Shown here in pieces: positions 1 to 9,976 of a stretch of DNA of 64,000 nucleotides. The translations under genes and the position numbers were made by a program. A model generated the notes under the pieces. The model was given only the letters and a program-made list of their open reading frames with translations. It was not told the origin of the DNA and did not search any database. The stretch is from CAVUWL01 sp963700105. Lineage in GTDB: Bacteria; Actinomycetota; Thermoleophilia; Solirubrobacterales; 70-9. The stretch's first letter is position 1, and every line of letters begins with the position of its first letter. The DNA lies in contig CAVOWL010000004.1 in the NCBI GenBank assembly GCA_963700105.1, positions 744,001 to 808,000 of the forward strand. The letters run 5' to 3'.

Positions 1-2754
1 CGTACCGCAGGGCACCGCCAGTTTCTGATTTTGGCCGTCGGTGAGGCCGTTTTGACCATCGATCTGAACCACGCTCGCAAGGGGCGCCCTGCAGAGGTCG
101 CCGGTGTTGACCAATAGACCCCTCCTACCACCGTCGAGGCTGAGCGTGAATTTCGAGACGGGAGCGTCGGGAACCGTCCTAAATGATGTCCGCAGGCGCC
201 CACCAACGGTTTCGATCTTGCCGTCAAGGTCAATGTCGATCTGTCCATTCAGGGCAGCGACGATGTCGGGGAGCCCACTCTTGTTTTCTGGGGCCGAGCG
301 CAAGTAGACAGGACCTTCCAACGGCTTTGCAAGCAGCGGGGTATCCGCGCTGGCAGAGCCGATAATCGAACCCGCTGGACAGGTGTTTGCAGCGAACTGG
401 ACCTTGGTGCAGGGATCTTTAATGTGGGCGTTGTCGATAAGCTCGGAGCGAGGGAGAGTTACCGACGTTGAGGCGACGTTCGCTTCTCCCGCCGCGGCGC
501 TGAGGGTTGCGGTCAGGGCGGGGTTGCCACCGTGCTTGGTGGCGCCTGAGAGTTTCAGGTCGAGCTTGGGTCCGAAGGGCAGGCTGGCGCAATTGGCGAC
601 TTGGAAGGGGGATGAGAGATTTGCCTGGGCGCCCTGGTCTCCGCCGGCCAGAGCGTTGACCGAGAACGGATCGCAGTTGGTCGGGTTGAGAATAAAGTCT
701 TGGCGATTTAGTTCGAGCAGGATCGATCGCAACCGCAGCGGGATGCCTTCGAGGATCTGGGGAAGCGGGTCAGAGACGGCAGTGATCTGGGCCGTTTCAG
801 CATTTACGTGAAGCGCCGCACGGACGACCACGTTGCCGAGGTCATAGGGACCGGAGACTGCGGGGGTGATTACAGCGAGGGAGAGGGGGGCGCCCTTGTA
901 CGGTCCAGCGAGGTAGACCTTTCCAGGCAGGTAGACAGGGTGGGCACCAGCGCCAGCGCCAACTGTGTCGGTGCCAACCTGACTGGCTGCTGGGCAGCTC
1001 GGGTGTGCCTCCTCGGCGAGGCCGGAGTAGCTGGGTCCTGCGGCGCTCGAAAGCGCAGCGTCGGGACAATAGGGGATGCCCTTCAGGGTCGCCAAGAGGC
1101 CCGGAGGAGTGGTGAGGGAAAGGCTCGTGAGGTCTTGGTCGCCGTCGCTTCTGTTCAGGTTGATAGAGAAAGTGGTGTGGGCGCCGGCAGTGTTGTTTGC
1201 GACACCCGAGTGCATGACCGGCTTGAATGGCCGGACAGTGCCGGGACAGGGAGCTCCATTCGGCCCCGAGTCAAGAGTGAAGTACTGGGTCGAAGATTGA
1301 TCTGGCAGCAGAGAGTCCCAGGGCGTGAAGGTGCTGTCGACCGGATAGGTCCCGCACTGGGTCGGGGTTGCTAGCAAGCCGCGTTCGGAGCCGAAGAAGT
1401 GCATGTTGAAGTCTGAGAACGGGGTTTGGGGGAGATTCTGAAATGAAACCGTAACTTGCCCGGTCTGCGGATTGGGTTCGACCACACCGGCCAGCTTGAC
1501 GTGAACATCGAAACCGTTCGCGGTGAGAATCAGAGGGTAGCGTTCTCCGGGCTTGGGTTCGGCGATATAGATGAAGCCGGGCAGCGGGCCCGGGAGAGCC
1601 GAGCTGGTAAGCGTCACCGTGCCCACCTTTGAGTATTCGGGACACTGCGCTTCTTCCTCGGTGCCGAACCGTGCCTCGGCATCGGAGCAGGATGTCTTGC
1701 CGTCGGCGGCATTGGGATTGATCGAGAAACCGGGTGGCAGGGTCACCAAGGTTGAGCGAATCTCGGAGGGGGAGGGCACGGAAGGACTTTCACCCTGGGG
1801 AACCTGGAGATTGGCTTCTAGGCCAGAGGCCGCGTCGGTTTGCGTTGTGGTCGGCTGAGCAAAGAGACTCGGGTTGAAACTCAGCTGATCGCAACCGGTG
1901 GTCGCCGGGTAGGTGGTCTCGGCTTCGGTGGCTTCGAGGTCGTAGGACAGAACGTTGAGATAGGCGGTCAACGAAACACCGCACGTTGTCGGATTGTCAA
2001 GGAACGGCTTTTCGGGGCTGTTCGAGGGAACCCCCGGATAGCACGGCGGGCTGCCAAAAAACGGATCGCACCCTTTTCGAAGACGCAATGGCGTGTGACT
2101 CGGGCTCGCCGGGACGCCCCAGAGCCCTAATTCCACAACCGAAAGCGGGAAGACATGGTTGATATTCGTGACCGTAGCGTTAAGGCCGTAGTCGCTTTCA
2201 GTCCTGGGATTGATCACGATATAGACCGGGAAGTTCACCAACGGAACGGTGAACGCCAGTAATCCGGCCTGACCCGGATGAGGAATGAGGTTATAGACGG
2301 CCAACGTTCCAAAGCCCTGGGCTGGAGGTGCTTCTTCGTTAAGACCCGTGACCGCGGTGCCAACCTGCGAGTCGGTTGGACAGGTGAGATTGCCGAAATC
2401 CGCAGCGGTGCACTGCGGGGTCGAGTGTGGATCGCCGATCACACCGGTCGGAAAGTGGACAGTGAGATCTTTCGCATCCTGGCAGTTGCAACTGGGGGCA
2501 GGGATGTTCTGCGTATCACGATTGCCGACCCAAATCAAAGTATCGATGTCCGGATGCCCCCCCGCCTGTGTGGTGGAAGGGGTCACGGTGAACGAATGAA
2601 TCGGCGCGCTTGCCAGCGCAGACGGGGCCCCGATGATCCCAAAGGCAATGAGCGTCACAAGAGCTGCCACAGCGATCAGCGCCACCCGCGTGCGGCCCGC
2701 TCTGCAGGCTGCTTTCTGAGCTCTGCAGACGCTCATCGCAGTCTCGCTCCCCAT
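1..2754 (-). CDS. Large secreted protein of unknown function (3' end outside window)
   Basis: The minus-strand frame stays open from ATG 2754 to base 1, about 918 codons, and runs out of the window. The N-terminus has a signal peptide (basic start, hydrophobic run ending PSALASA, around residues 20-45), then a long Ser/Thr/Pro-rich exported region. Pieces such as CPTDSQVG, CPEYSKVG and CPAASQVGT recur, each a Cys-Pro followed by a short beta-like stretch. This suggests repeated disulfide-bearing beta domains, a style I associate with surface proteins of Solirubrobacterales. An alternative start at ATG 2736 has a better Shine-Dalgarno (GGGGAG, 10 nt upstream). It lies 7 bp (or 25 bp) downstream of the 1370-residue protein and is surely co-transcribed with it. 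No enzyme motif was recognised. Confidence 0.75.
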   Translation of the reverse strand, partial: MGSETAMSVCRAQKAACRAGRTRVALIAVAALVTLIAFGIIGAPSALASAPIHSFTVTPSTTQAGGHPDIDTLIWVGNRDTQNIPAPSCNCQDAKDLTVHFPTGVIGDPHSTPQCTAADFGNLTCPTDSQVGTAVTGLNEEAPPAQGFGTLAVYNLIPHPGQAGLLAFTVPLVNFPVYIVINPRTESDYGLNATVTNINHVFPLSVVELGLWGVPASPSHTPLRLRKGCDPFFGSPPCYPGVPSNSPEKPFLDNPTTCGVSLTAYLNVLSYDLEATEAETTYPATTGCDQLSFNPSLFAQPTTTQTDAASGLEANLQVPQGESPSVPSPSEIRSTLVTLPPGFSINPNAADGKTSCSDAEARFGTEEEAQCPEYSKVGTVTLTSSALPGPLPGFIYIAEPKPGERYPLILTANGFDVHVKLAGVVEPNPQTGQVTVSFQNLPQTPFSDFNMHFFGSERGLLATPTQCGTYPVDSTFTPWDSLLPDQSSTQYFTLDSGPNGAPCPGTVRPFKPVMHSGVANNTAGAHTTFSINLNRSDGDQDLTSLSLTTPPGLLATLKGIPYCPDAALSSAAGPSYSGLAEEAHPSCPAASQVGTDTVGAGAGAHPVYLPGKVYLAGPYKGAPLSLAVITPAVSGPYDLGNVVVRAALHVNAETAQITAVSDPLPQILEGIPLRLRSILLELNRQDFILNPTNCDPFSVNALAGGDQGAQANLSSPFQVANCASLPFGPKLDLKLSGATKHGGNPALTATLSAAAGEANVASTSVTLPRSELIDNAHIKDPCTKVQFAANTCPAGSIIGSASADTPLLAKPLEGPVYLRSAPENKSGLPDIVAALNGQIDIDLDGKIETVGGRLRTSFRTVPDAPVSKFTLSLDGGRRGLLVNTGDLCRAPLASVVQIDGQNGLTDGQNQKLAVPCGT

Positions 2755-2761
2755 CGCCCGA

Positions 2762-5700
2762 TCATCCGCGCTTTCGGGTCAGGTGGCGGCGATGATGATC
2801 TTTTCTGCCGCGCGCCGACTTCCTCGCCTTGGGGTGGCTCCGCTTCTTCTTCGCCCCGGAATGAGCATTGCCCCCTCCACCGAGCTTACCTTCGCTGACG
2901 ATCGTGGGTTCCGCCGGAGGGGAGCTTCCGGCTCCATGGCACTCATCAGCTGCTTCGCAAGGTGGGGCGGGAGGCACATAGGGGAAACCGCCATCGGTAC
3001 GAGCGTCATAAAACTTCATGAACTGGCCGTTGTGGTCCTGGGGGACGAGCGTTTCATAAGTTGAGAAATAAACATTGACTCCATCCGCGCTGACACCCTC
3101 AAGTCCGGCAGCCCGAACTTGGTTGGGCGTGGTCTGGGTATCCTCGGAGCCGGTGCCTGAGGTTATTAGCTGTGGACGTCCTTCCACGAACTCATATACG
3201 TCGTGCAGATGGTTCGTATCCTGGGGCACCAGCGCATCAGGGGTATAGAAGAACGCACGACCGTCGTTTGCCATGAACAGACCGTCCAGACTGGCCGTCA
3301 CTTCCCCGGTAGGCGGGTCACCGTTGGGAATACACGACACGCATTGAATCTTTTCGGTCGTCGGTTCATAGGTGTACATCTCCTGGAAGCCGCCATTGTC
3401 GTAGGAGGTGAGGTGACTAGCCGTGACGAACGCTATGTGATCGCCATCCGGTGAGACCTGAATCCTCGAAAGTGGTCCATTCCCGCATGTTTCTTCTTCA
3501 GCCGCATGCGCACAGGCAGCTCCCGGTGTCAAGCTCGCGACGAATTGGACTTCGTCGTTGCGATAGACATAAAGATTCTCTTGGTTGGCAAGGCCCTTCG
3601 ATCCATCGAGTTGCTCTGGGGAATAAAAGTAGATGTCACCACTTTCAGCTGCAATAGCGTTATCCGTCTTGATCGCACCAATGACCGGAATGACATCGCA
3701 CATTGCTGTCCAAGAGGCGCTGCAGGAGTCCGTATTACCGGCACCGTTGTTGCCGATGGAGATCAGCTTCAGTGAGTTTGTTGATTCGCTCCACATATAG
3801 AGGTCAGTGCTCGTGTCGTGGTCTTCTGGCGTCAGCTGTTCTTCCGAAGTGAAGAAGACTTTGGAGCCATCTTCGGTCATTCCAACATAGGTGACTTCGT
3901 GGCCCCGGGACACGTCGTAGGTGACAGCATCATTGACGCGCATGTAAAGCTTCGCCGGCCCCTGAGGGCAGCCGTAGAATTGTTCGCACTGCGCGCCTGT
4001 CGACATCAGAATGCGGGAGCCGTTGGTTGAGACACCGGGATACCCATCAGGACCCTGAGGAACGGGAAATCCATAGGTGGAATTAATCGGCGGAAACTCG
4101 ATAAAGCGACCTTCACCCGCGACTAAATCGCTGCCATCTTCCGCCTTTGAAATGAGCTGTATGGACTTGCTGTTTGTGTCGTAGTCATAGGCCGAGCCCC
4201 CTTCCGTTGTCAGACCGCCGGGAGCAAATTCAACATTGACGGAGGAAAAGGCAAGATGGGAGAAATCCGGCGACGGCTGAAAGGCACCGGCGGTCGAATC
4301 GCCATTAGGAATGGCTGTCACATCAGCCGGCCAACGTTCGAGAAACTTATCGTTGAAGTCCCAGACATAGGGTGCCTTGGAAATCGGCTGGGCAACACCG
4401 CCGAAGCCTTCGTTCGACTTAAAGTCGATGAATTTATCGAAGCCTTTATCCCCGACGACGTCGTTGGTTCCCAGGGTCTGGCTGCCGGGGATTCCGATAT
4501 AGTGGGTGACCCAGCCGCTGTCGGTTCGTGTTGCTACATAGGTATCGATGCCGATGCTGTTGGTCGGTTCCGTGCCTTCAACCCCACCGAGACCTCCACC
4601 AAAGGCAAAGCGCGCGGGATTCGTCGCGTATGGCGCGAATGGCGAGGAGGCGGGGAAAAAGATCACGTTTCCCGCGTTTTCGGGTGAGACAAGCTCGTAG
4701 GCTCGGCAATCCGGTAGAAACTCGCTACCGGTCTGCTGGCGGACGTGCGCGTTCGGGCAATTGGGTGGTAAGAAGTTGAAGGTCTGATCGGCGGAGCTTG
4801 TGGTTCCATAACTACTGGTGGCAATAACTCGGAAGTGATAAATGGCTCCCGCTTCCAAATTCACAAGCTTGGCTTCCACGGATTGGTCCGTCGTGCTCGA
4901 GCCAACGTCTTCGTTCGGAGCACAGGGAGCGGAGTTGCCATAGGTCGGAGTGGTTCCGTATTCAAAGTGGCAGGTAGTTTGTACGCCGTTGGGGTTGATC
5001 TTGGCGTGCAGCACGGCGGTGGTGGCACTTAGATTGGAAGTAAAGGAGGCGTCGACCGAGGGCGGCTGGAAAGTCGTGAACGTCTCGTCTTCGCCGTAGG
5101 TGGTGCCAGTGCTGTTAGTGGCGACAATACGGTAGTGGTAGGTTGTGTTTGGCGCCAGTTCCCTGACTTCCATGCTTACGTCTTGAATCCCGGTGCCTGA
5201 GCCTGCGTCGGCACCGGGTGGTTCAGCGCTATTTTGACCATAGGTCGTATCGTTTCCGTACTGGAAGTAATAGTGGGTGTCGAGTTCCTGTGGGTTGAAG
5301 GAACCGGTCAGCGTCGCCGCTGTGACTTTGACTTCGCTCGCTTCTTCGGTTTTGATCGAAGCGACCGCCGGGATGGTGGTGGTCGTTTCATCATCCCCAT
5401 AACTCGGCACCTCTCGGCCGTTCAACCCGTTGGAGTTGCCGGCCACGAGGCGAAAGTGGTAGATGGTTTGAGGCCGAAGGTTGTTGGGTTCGGCGCTCAC
5501 TGTTACTTCACCGGTTCCCGAGCCGATACTCGAGAGCGATCGTGAGCAGGGGATGGACCCTCCATCGCTGTAGGGATTCAGAGCACTCTGGTTGTATTCA
5601 GAGGCGGAGACGTATTCGAAATGGCAGTCGGTGAGCGGTTCGCCGTTGGGGTTCACAGCGCCGCTCAGTTCGGCGGACGTGCGCTGGGGATTTGAGGCGG

Positions 5701-6874
5701 ATCCGGTCGTGGCGGTGGGAGCCACGACCGGCGCAAAGATCTTGACTTCGTGGCTTTCGGGGGCGGCCACGTATATGTAGCCGCGATTAGCGGGCGGCCC
5801 GGCGTAGTCGATGGCAATGCCATCGACTGCGGTCACATCTCCGGATCCAAAGGTGGCAAGGGAGTTTCCTTCCTTGCCGTACTCAAAGACCTGGGTGTCG
5901 TCAGCTACGTATACGTTGTCATTGGACTCATCGACCGCGAGCGGGGCTGCGCCGAACGCCGAGGAGCCGTCGATCCTGGTCGCGGCACTTCCGTCTGAGT
6001 TGTATTTAGTGATTTCACAGCCGCAAAACGACTGGTCTGCGTATACGTGATCTGTTGAATCGAGGGCCAGCCCGAAATTGAATTCAGCGGTCTCGAAGGA
6101 GAAAACTTGGGTCCCGCTGGGATTGAACTCGGTGATTTGGCGGGAGAAGAGCCCCGCTGTCCAAAGATTACCGCTGGCATCGACGGCGATCCCAAGTGCT
6201 TCGATACCGGTGATCTGCCGAAGATATTTGCCCGAGGAGTCAAAGACGTCGATGACTTCGTGTCCTCTGTCGCTCACGTAGAGATCACCGGCGTTTGGAC
6301 CTCCAGAGTTGTCGACCGCGACGGCGTTAAAGTTGAAGGAGAATGACCCCGCCGGGGTGCCAACGCCTCTAAGTTCGCCGTTGGGCGGAGTCGAGTCGCC
6401 AAAGGAGGCGATTGGATTGCCTTCTGGATCGAACTTCTCGACACGACTGTTTTCTTCGTCAAGAATGTAGACATCGCCGTTGGACTGATCTACCGCCACC
6501 GCATTCGGGCCAGAGAACTGCCCATTGCTTGCACCGAAGCTGCCAATTAGCGCAGGAGGAGGCGATGCAGCGAAGGCGGAGGCAGCGGTGAGGGCGAGAG
6601 CGCCCGTGATCGTGAAGATTAGGGCGAGAGTGCTGCGGAGGGAGAGTGCAAGAGACGGAGCACTGGCTCCGTCTGGGCGAAGAAGTGCGTCGAAAGTGGC
6701 GAACGTGCGGCGTGGTATTCGCGCGACGACCGCACGCATGGCGCTGCTGGGGGCCTTTGCCAATGCGACCAGCTGGCTCTGTCGTGGTCCCTGGACCCTC
6801 CCGATCGGCCGCTCGGGTAGCCGTGGGGTGCTCTTCTTCATTGCGTGGGCGTCGAAGCCCGCTGGCGTTCGCAT
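2762..6874 (-). CDS. Exported NHL-repeat / fibronectin-like / TolB-like surface protein
   Basis: A 1370-residue protein. A hydrophobic segment near residues 80-105 ends in AASAFAAS and probably is the export signal, preceded by a long basic N-tail. Residues ~110-385 carry NHL beta-propeller repeats (NAVAVDQSNGDVYILD, then FNAVAVDNSGG). Residues ~385-700 hold three or four fibronectin-like modules marked by T-A-x-L-x-G-x-x-NPNG and FEYG. The next ~600 residues resemble TolB/WD40-like propellers (ASLDGLFMANDGRAFFYTPDALV). The C-terminus is a very basic Lys/Arg/His tail that may bind wall polymers. The start ATG 6874 has AGGAG 11 nt upstream and overlaps an upstream small frame as TAATG. Role is inferred as cell-surface adhesion or binding; no catalytic residues were seen. 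Confidence 0.85.
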   Translation of the reverse strand: MRTPAGFDAHAMKKSTPRLPERPIGRVQGPRQSQLVALAKAPSSAMRAVVARIPRRTFATFDALLRPDGASAPSLALSLRSTLALIFTITGALALTAASAFAASPPPALIGSFGASNGQFSGPNAVAVDQSNGDVYILDEENSRVEKFDPEGNPIASFGDSTPPNGELRGVGTPAGSFSFNFNAVAVDNSGGPNAGDLYVSDRGHEVIDVFDSSGKYLRQITGIEALGIAVDASGNLWTAGLFSRQITEFNPSGTQVFSFETAEFNFGLALDSTDHVYADQSFCGCEITKYNSDGSAATRIDGSSAFGAAPLAVDESNDNVYVADDTQVFEYGKEGNSLATFGSGDVTAVDGIAIDYAGPPANRGYIYVAAPESHEVKIFAPVVAPTATTGSASNPQRTSAELSGAVNPNGEPLTDCHFEYVSASEYNQSALNPYSDGGSIPCSRSLSSIGSGTGEVTVSAEPNNLRPQTIYHFRLVAGNSNGLNGREVPSYGDDETTTTIPAVASIKTEEASEVKVTAATLTGSFNPQELDTHYYFQYGNDTTYGQNSAEPPGADAGSGTGIQDVSMEVRELAPNTTYHYRIVATNSTGTTYGEDETFTTFQPPSVDASFTSNLSATTAVLHAKINPNGVQTTCHFEYGTTPTYGNSAPCAPNEDVGSSTTDQSVEAKLVNLEAGAIYHFRVIATSSYGTTSSADQTFNFLPPNCPNAHVRQQTGSEFLPDCRAYELVSPENAGNVIFFPASSPFAPYATNPARFAFGGGLGGVEGTEPTNSIGIDTYVATRTDSGWVTHYIGIPGSQTLGTNDVVGDKGFDKFIDFKSNEGFGGVAQPISKAPYVWDFNDKFLERWPADVTAIPNGDSTAGAFQPSPDFSHLAFSSVNVEFAPGGLTTEGGSAYDYDTNSKSIQLISKAEDGSDLVAGEGRFIEFPPINSTYGFPVPQGPDGYPGVSTNGSRILMSTGAQCEQFYGCPQGPAKLYMRVNDAVTYDVSRGHEVTYVGMTEDGSKVFFTSEEQLTPEDHDTSTDLYMWSESTNSLKLISIGNNGAGNTDSCSASWTAMCDVIPVIGAIKTDNAIAAESGDIYFYSPEQLDGSKGLANQENLYVYRNDEVQFVASLTPGAACAHAAEEETCGNGPLSRIQVSPDGDHIAFVTASHLTSYDNGGFQEMYTYEPTTEKIQCVSCIPNGDPPTGEVTASLDGLFMANDGRAFFYTPDALVPQDTNHLHDVYEFVEGRPQLITSGTGSEDTQTTPNQVRAAGLEGVSADGVNVYFSTYETLVPQDHNGQFMKFYDARTDGGFPYVPPAPPCEAADECHGAGSSPPAEPTIVSEGKLGGGGNAHSGAKKKRSHPKARKSARGRKDHHRRHLTRKRG

Positions 6875-7071
6875 TAGTCGGGCGTCTCCTGGTTGTCGCG
6901 GCCGCTCGCGCTTGGCTGGGAGCCCTCAGGGAAACTGGCTCCCGTCTGCGCCAGGTGCCAGGTAGAGCGCTGGCTGCCCATCTGGCGGAAGGTGCTGGGC
7001 GGCCCCGAAGATGCGGCGGTACCTCCCTGACGACCGTATCCGTTCGACGGTCCGGCTCCCCTGGGTGTCAC
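6874..7071 (-). CDS. Possible small leader ORF coupled to the NHL protein gene
   Basis: A 65-codon frame starting at GTG 7071 behind a purine-rich AGGAGAGGAGAAAG. Its TAA stop overlaps the ATG of the following gene (TAATG), the arrangement of translational coupling. The peptide is Gly/Ser/Gln-rich and has no recognised domain. It lies between the promoter at 7175-7204 and the large gene, so it would be the first translated frame of the message. The composition could also arise by chance in high-GC DNA. Confidence 0.35.
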   Translation of the reverse strand: MTPRGAGPSNGYGRQGGTAASSGPPSTFRQMGSQRSTWHLAQTGASFPEGSQPSASGRDNQETPD

Positions 7072-7174
7072 CTTTCTCCTCTCCTGCCGGCTCCGTGACC
7101 TTGATCCGGACTCGCGCCGCTTTGCCAAAGGTCAATCGTTGGCCCCGCGCCCATTACCCATTGGGCATAGAGCG

Positions 7175-7204
7175 ACTATAGACCAGACCTTTCACAAATG
7201 TCAA
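7175..7204 (-). promoter_or_regulatory. Strong sigma70-type promoter for the NHL/surface-protein operon
   Basis: On the minus strand, TTGACA (7204-7199), an 18-nt spacer, then TATAGT (7180-7175). The match to the primary sigma consensus is very close. Transcription would start near 7168 and read the small leader frame, the 1370-residue protein and the protein at 1-2754. Confidence 0.75.
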
Positions 7205-7307
7205 GAAAAGTGCTTGAAAGGCGGAGTAAGTCTGCCTGTGTGGCCGGTTAGTTATTCACCCCCGGAGGGCCAGAAGCAGGAGTCGTGTTCTGAAGGTCTT
7301 TAGCGCG

Positions 7308-7705
7308 CTAAGCCGGGCCGACAACGAGCCCGTCCGCCCAGCTCGCCCGACCGTCAAGATGATGGAAGTCATAGAGCGACACGAGAACAATGCCGTGGTC
7401 CAGCATGAAAGCAAGGGTCCCATCGACGCGGGGTAGTTCCTCAAAGGAAAGGCCGCTGGCTCGCTTTAAGACTTCTGGGTCGTAACCCTGGGTATCGGAC
7501 TTCAGTAGATCGATTCACTCGATCGAGTGCTCATCGCAGTACCCGTCTAGTGTCATTACATCCACCTGCGTTATGGCTCGGATATCTCCCCAATCATCCT
7601 TGCCGATCTCGAACAAGGAACTCATGTCGGAATGAGCGGTCCTATTCAGCCCCTGCGTTCCTGACTCACTCCCGAGGGCGCAGTTGGTGGGATGCAGATT
7701 CGAAT
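7308..7705 (-). pseudogene. FkbM-family methyltransferase remnant
   Basis: Read on the minus strand the frame gives HPTNCALGSESG, SSLFEIGKDDWGD, DVMTLDGYCDEHSIE, then an in-frame TGA, then IDLLKSDTQGYDPEVLK and LAFMLDHGIVLVSLYDFHH. This is the C-terminal half of a FkbM-type SAM-dependent methyltransferase (the 'TLDxYCxExxIxxIDLLKxDxQGYExxVLKG' segment is characteristic). About 20 residues expected after the VLK-GASGL segment are missing, so there is an internal deletion as well as a stop codon. A second, shorter remnant of the same gene type is at 14.7-14.9 kb. Non-functional. Confidence 0.7.
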
Positions 7706-8229
7706 ACCCGTAGTTCGCTGCTGCGGTTCGGCAAACGTGGAGGGACCGGGCCCAAATGCATGGATCACAGGTTGTCTGCGGACGATCGCAGCTGATCCGA
7801 GTGGCGCCTGAGGATCGTCGAGAAAATAGCGGCGCGATCAGCGGAGTGGATCACCTGTCTCCACTCGAGGTGAAGCGCCTATGCGGTCGGGTCGACAACC
7901 GCCATCTATCTGTCTGAGAACTTGGCGTGAAGACGGAACTCGCGTTGGTCAAGATGAGTGTCGGAATCGAGCCCTGACCGCGACGACAGCGACCAAGAGC
8001 TTCCGTCGCTCGCGCAGAGCAGTTGAACTCAATCCCGAACACATCACCCTCGAGACGGGCGACCACGAATTTCTGCGAGTTGAGGCGGCCATCCTCGCAC
8101 CGTTTGCGGCTGGATAGGTGAGCTTCGGCCGGGGATTTCACAAGCGTGGGCTCCCCTGTTTTGGACGGGCGGATCCGAGCGGCCTTGACCGGCCCGATCA
8201 GACACCACGACAGCACCAGCGCCCCTGCG
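7706..8229. other. Gene-poor stretch between two remnants
   Basis: About 520 bp with only short, compositionally driven frames on both strands. No domain, RNA gene or repeat family was recognised. It joins the FkbM remnant to the first sigma-factor remnant and probably is eroded DNA. The last ~35 bp already belong to the repeat shared with 25.55 kb. Confidence 0.5.
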
Positions 8230-8523
8230 TCAACGTGTGCGCTCAGCGTGGCGAGGGTGCAGCGCGGGACCCCGCTTCACGCTGACCCAGCGCCGCCTCC
8301 ACTCCACTATCCAGGCGAGGAAAGGCTCGCTACCGAGCTCGTAGTCGGCTCTCGGCGTGCCCAACTCGCTGAAAACCTTCTGGGCGAGGTCATCTGCCTC
8401 TCCCCCGCCTCCGATTTGACCTCCCAGGCAATCGAGAACCTTAGCTGCGGATCGGACGTAGAGGAAGTCAAGGGCTTCAGTGTCGCCTTGCTTGGCGTGG
8501 CGGATTGCCTGCCCCTTTGCCAA
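8196..8523 (-). pseudogene. ECF sigma-factor region 2 remnant, copy 1
   Basis: The minus frame reads KGQAIRHAKQGDTEALDFLYVR, then SAAKVLDCLGGQIGGGGEADDLAQKVFSELGT and YELGSEPFLAWI. This is sigma region 2 (core-binding helices plus the 'AEDLxQxVF' helix) of an ECF-type sigma-70 factor of Solirubrobacterales style. Region 4 (the -35 reading HTH) is absent. About 325 bp are nearly the same as copy 3 at 25.55-25.87 kb, and the core also matches copy 2 at 23.2-23.5 kb. Probably non-functional, though a short transcript cannot be excluded. Confidence 0.6.
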
Positions 8524-8614
8524 AGTGAGTCGGAACGCACACTCTGCGCTCAGCGAACGCCTGAAGGACAGAACGGGGCCCGGTCGTCATAGGGATCGCG
8601 CCGTCAGGACCCAC

Positions 8615-9976
8615 TCAGATCTGTATACCGACGCGGGCGGGGGACGCCATCGAGCGGTCGACCGCCTGCATGCCCGGAAGCAATAGACCACCGATCGTCG
8701 CCGCCGCACCGGCTAGACCAGCGCCGATCAAGGTCGTCCGCACGCCGAGCGTCGCGCTGAGCGGGACGGTCAGTGCAAACGAGACCGGCAGCAAGCCGAT
8801 CGAGATCAGCCAGTCGAGGCTGGATACGCGTCCGAGCAGCTCTCCGGGGACGCGCTGCTGTTTCATTGTTGACCATACAATTACGCCCGCCGTCTCGAGC
8901 AGGTTGAAGACGATGCTGACAACCATCAACTGCCATATTGCCGTGGCCAATCCGTACCCTGCCACCGCCAGCGTGGCAAGCGTCCAAACAACGTAGATGA
9001 AGGTAATGCTCCGCGAGGGGAGCCCGCTTCGAAACATCACCATGGCACACGCTACCGAGCCGAGGCCGCCCGCCGCGAGCACGAGACCGAGCTGAATGCT
9101 ACTGCCCCTCAGTTCGTGCTTGACCATGAAGGGCAGCAGCACCTCGACCGGACCCATGAACAGCAGGTAGGCGATACCCGCACTCGCGAAAGTACCCCAA
9201 AGCCAGACATGACGGCGCACGTAGGACCATCCCTCACTTAGCTGGCGGACCACGGAGGTTTCGAGTGGGGCGGCCGCGGGGCGTGGCCGATAGGCACGCG
9301 AGGACATCGACCACAGAGTCGCCGCGGAAATGATGAACGTCGCCGCATCGGCGAGAAAGGCGGCGCCCAAGCCAAGAACGCCTACCAACAGCCCGCCGAT
9401 GGCGGGCCCGACGAGACGCAGAGCAAGCGGACGAGCGACCTGCTCTAGAGCGTTAGCCTTACCGAGCTGAGACGCCGGCAAGATCTCGGGCAAGATCGCG
9501 TCGCTGGCCGGGTCAAAGAAGGCCTGGGCGCCACCGTAGATGGCGACGATCACCATCATTTGCCACAGAAGCAGCGTCCCGCTCGCCGCCAAAACGCCGA
9601 GCAGTGCAAGCAGGGCCGCACGCGTGAGATCGGCGAGAAGCATCACGGTTCGGCGATCGTGCCGGTCGCTTACCACCCCTCCGAACAGCAGCAACGCGAT
9701 CAGCGGCACGGTCATCGCGATTCCGAGCAACGAAAGCGCGGTCGGTGCATTTGAGAGCGTGTATGCCTGCCAGGCCATGGCGACCAGGAACGCTCCGTCG
9801 CCAAGCAGCGACACGCAGCGTGCCGCAAAGAGCGCCCGGAAGTCGCGGTTTGCCAGCAGGCCGCTCGTCTGCGAAGAGACGGCAGGGAGAAGAGTCTGGT
9901 TGGAAGTGGACCTCTCAGACAATTCGAAGTCCTCGTCCCTGCTACGCCGCGTCGTGGGGGGACGCCACCGGCTCAC
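8615..9976 (-). CDS. MFS efflux transporter
   Basis: A 453-residue, twelve-helix major facilitator protein resembling the MFS_3/enterobactin- and macrolide-exporter group. The loop 2-3 motif appears as GGVVSDRHDRRTVML, and FNLLETAGVIVWSTMKQ lies in the C-half. Polytopic inner-membrane exporter; substrate unknown. The GTG start at 9976 lies 35 bp inside the end of the GGDEF-EAL gene. An internal TTG near 9922, preceded by GAGGAC, is an alternative start. It is the last gene of a minus-strand operon with the alpha-oxoamine synthase and the c-di-GMP protein, so it could export the product of that synthase (inference). Confidence 0.85.
   Translation of the reverse strand: MSRWRPPTTRRSRDEDFELSERSTSNQTLLPAVSSQTSGLLANRDFRALFAARCVSLLGDGAFLVAMAWQAYTLSNAPTALSLLGIAMTVPLIALLLFGGVVSDRHDRRTVMLLADLTRAALLALLGVLAASGTLLLWQMMVIVAIYGGAQAFFDPASDAILPEILPASQLGKANALEQVARPLALRLVGPAIGGLLVGVLGLGAAFLADAATFIISAATLWSMSSRAYRPRPAAAPLETSVVRQLSEGWSYVRRHVWLWGTFASAGIAYLLFMGPVEVLLPFMVKHELRGSSIQLGLVLAAGGLGSVACAMVMFRSGLPSRSITFIYVVWTLATLAVAGYGLATAIWQLMVVSIVFNLLETAGVIVWSTMKQQRVPGELLGRVSSLDWLISIGLLPVSFALTVPLSATLGVRTTLIGAGLAGAAATIGGLLLPGMQAVDRSMASPARVGIQI

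Noticed and set aside
808..2898. Several plus-strand open frames of 75-206 codons over the first 2.9 kb
   Set aside because: They are antisense shadows of the secreted protein on the minus strand, whose frame is continuous to base 1 and has a signal peptide and recurrent Cys-Pro units.
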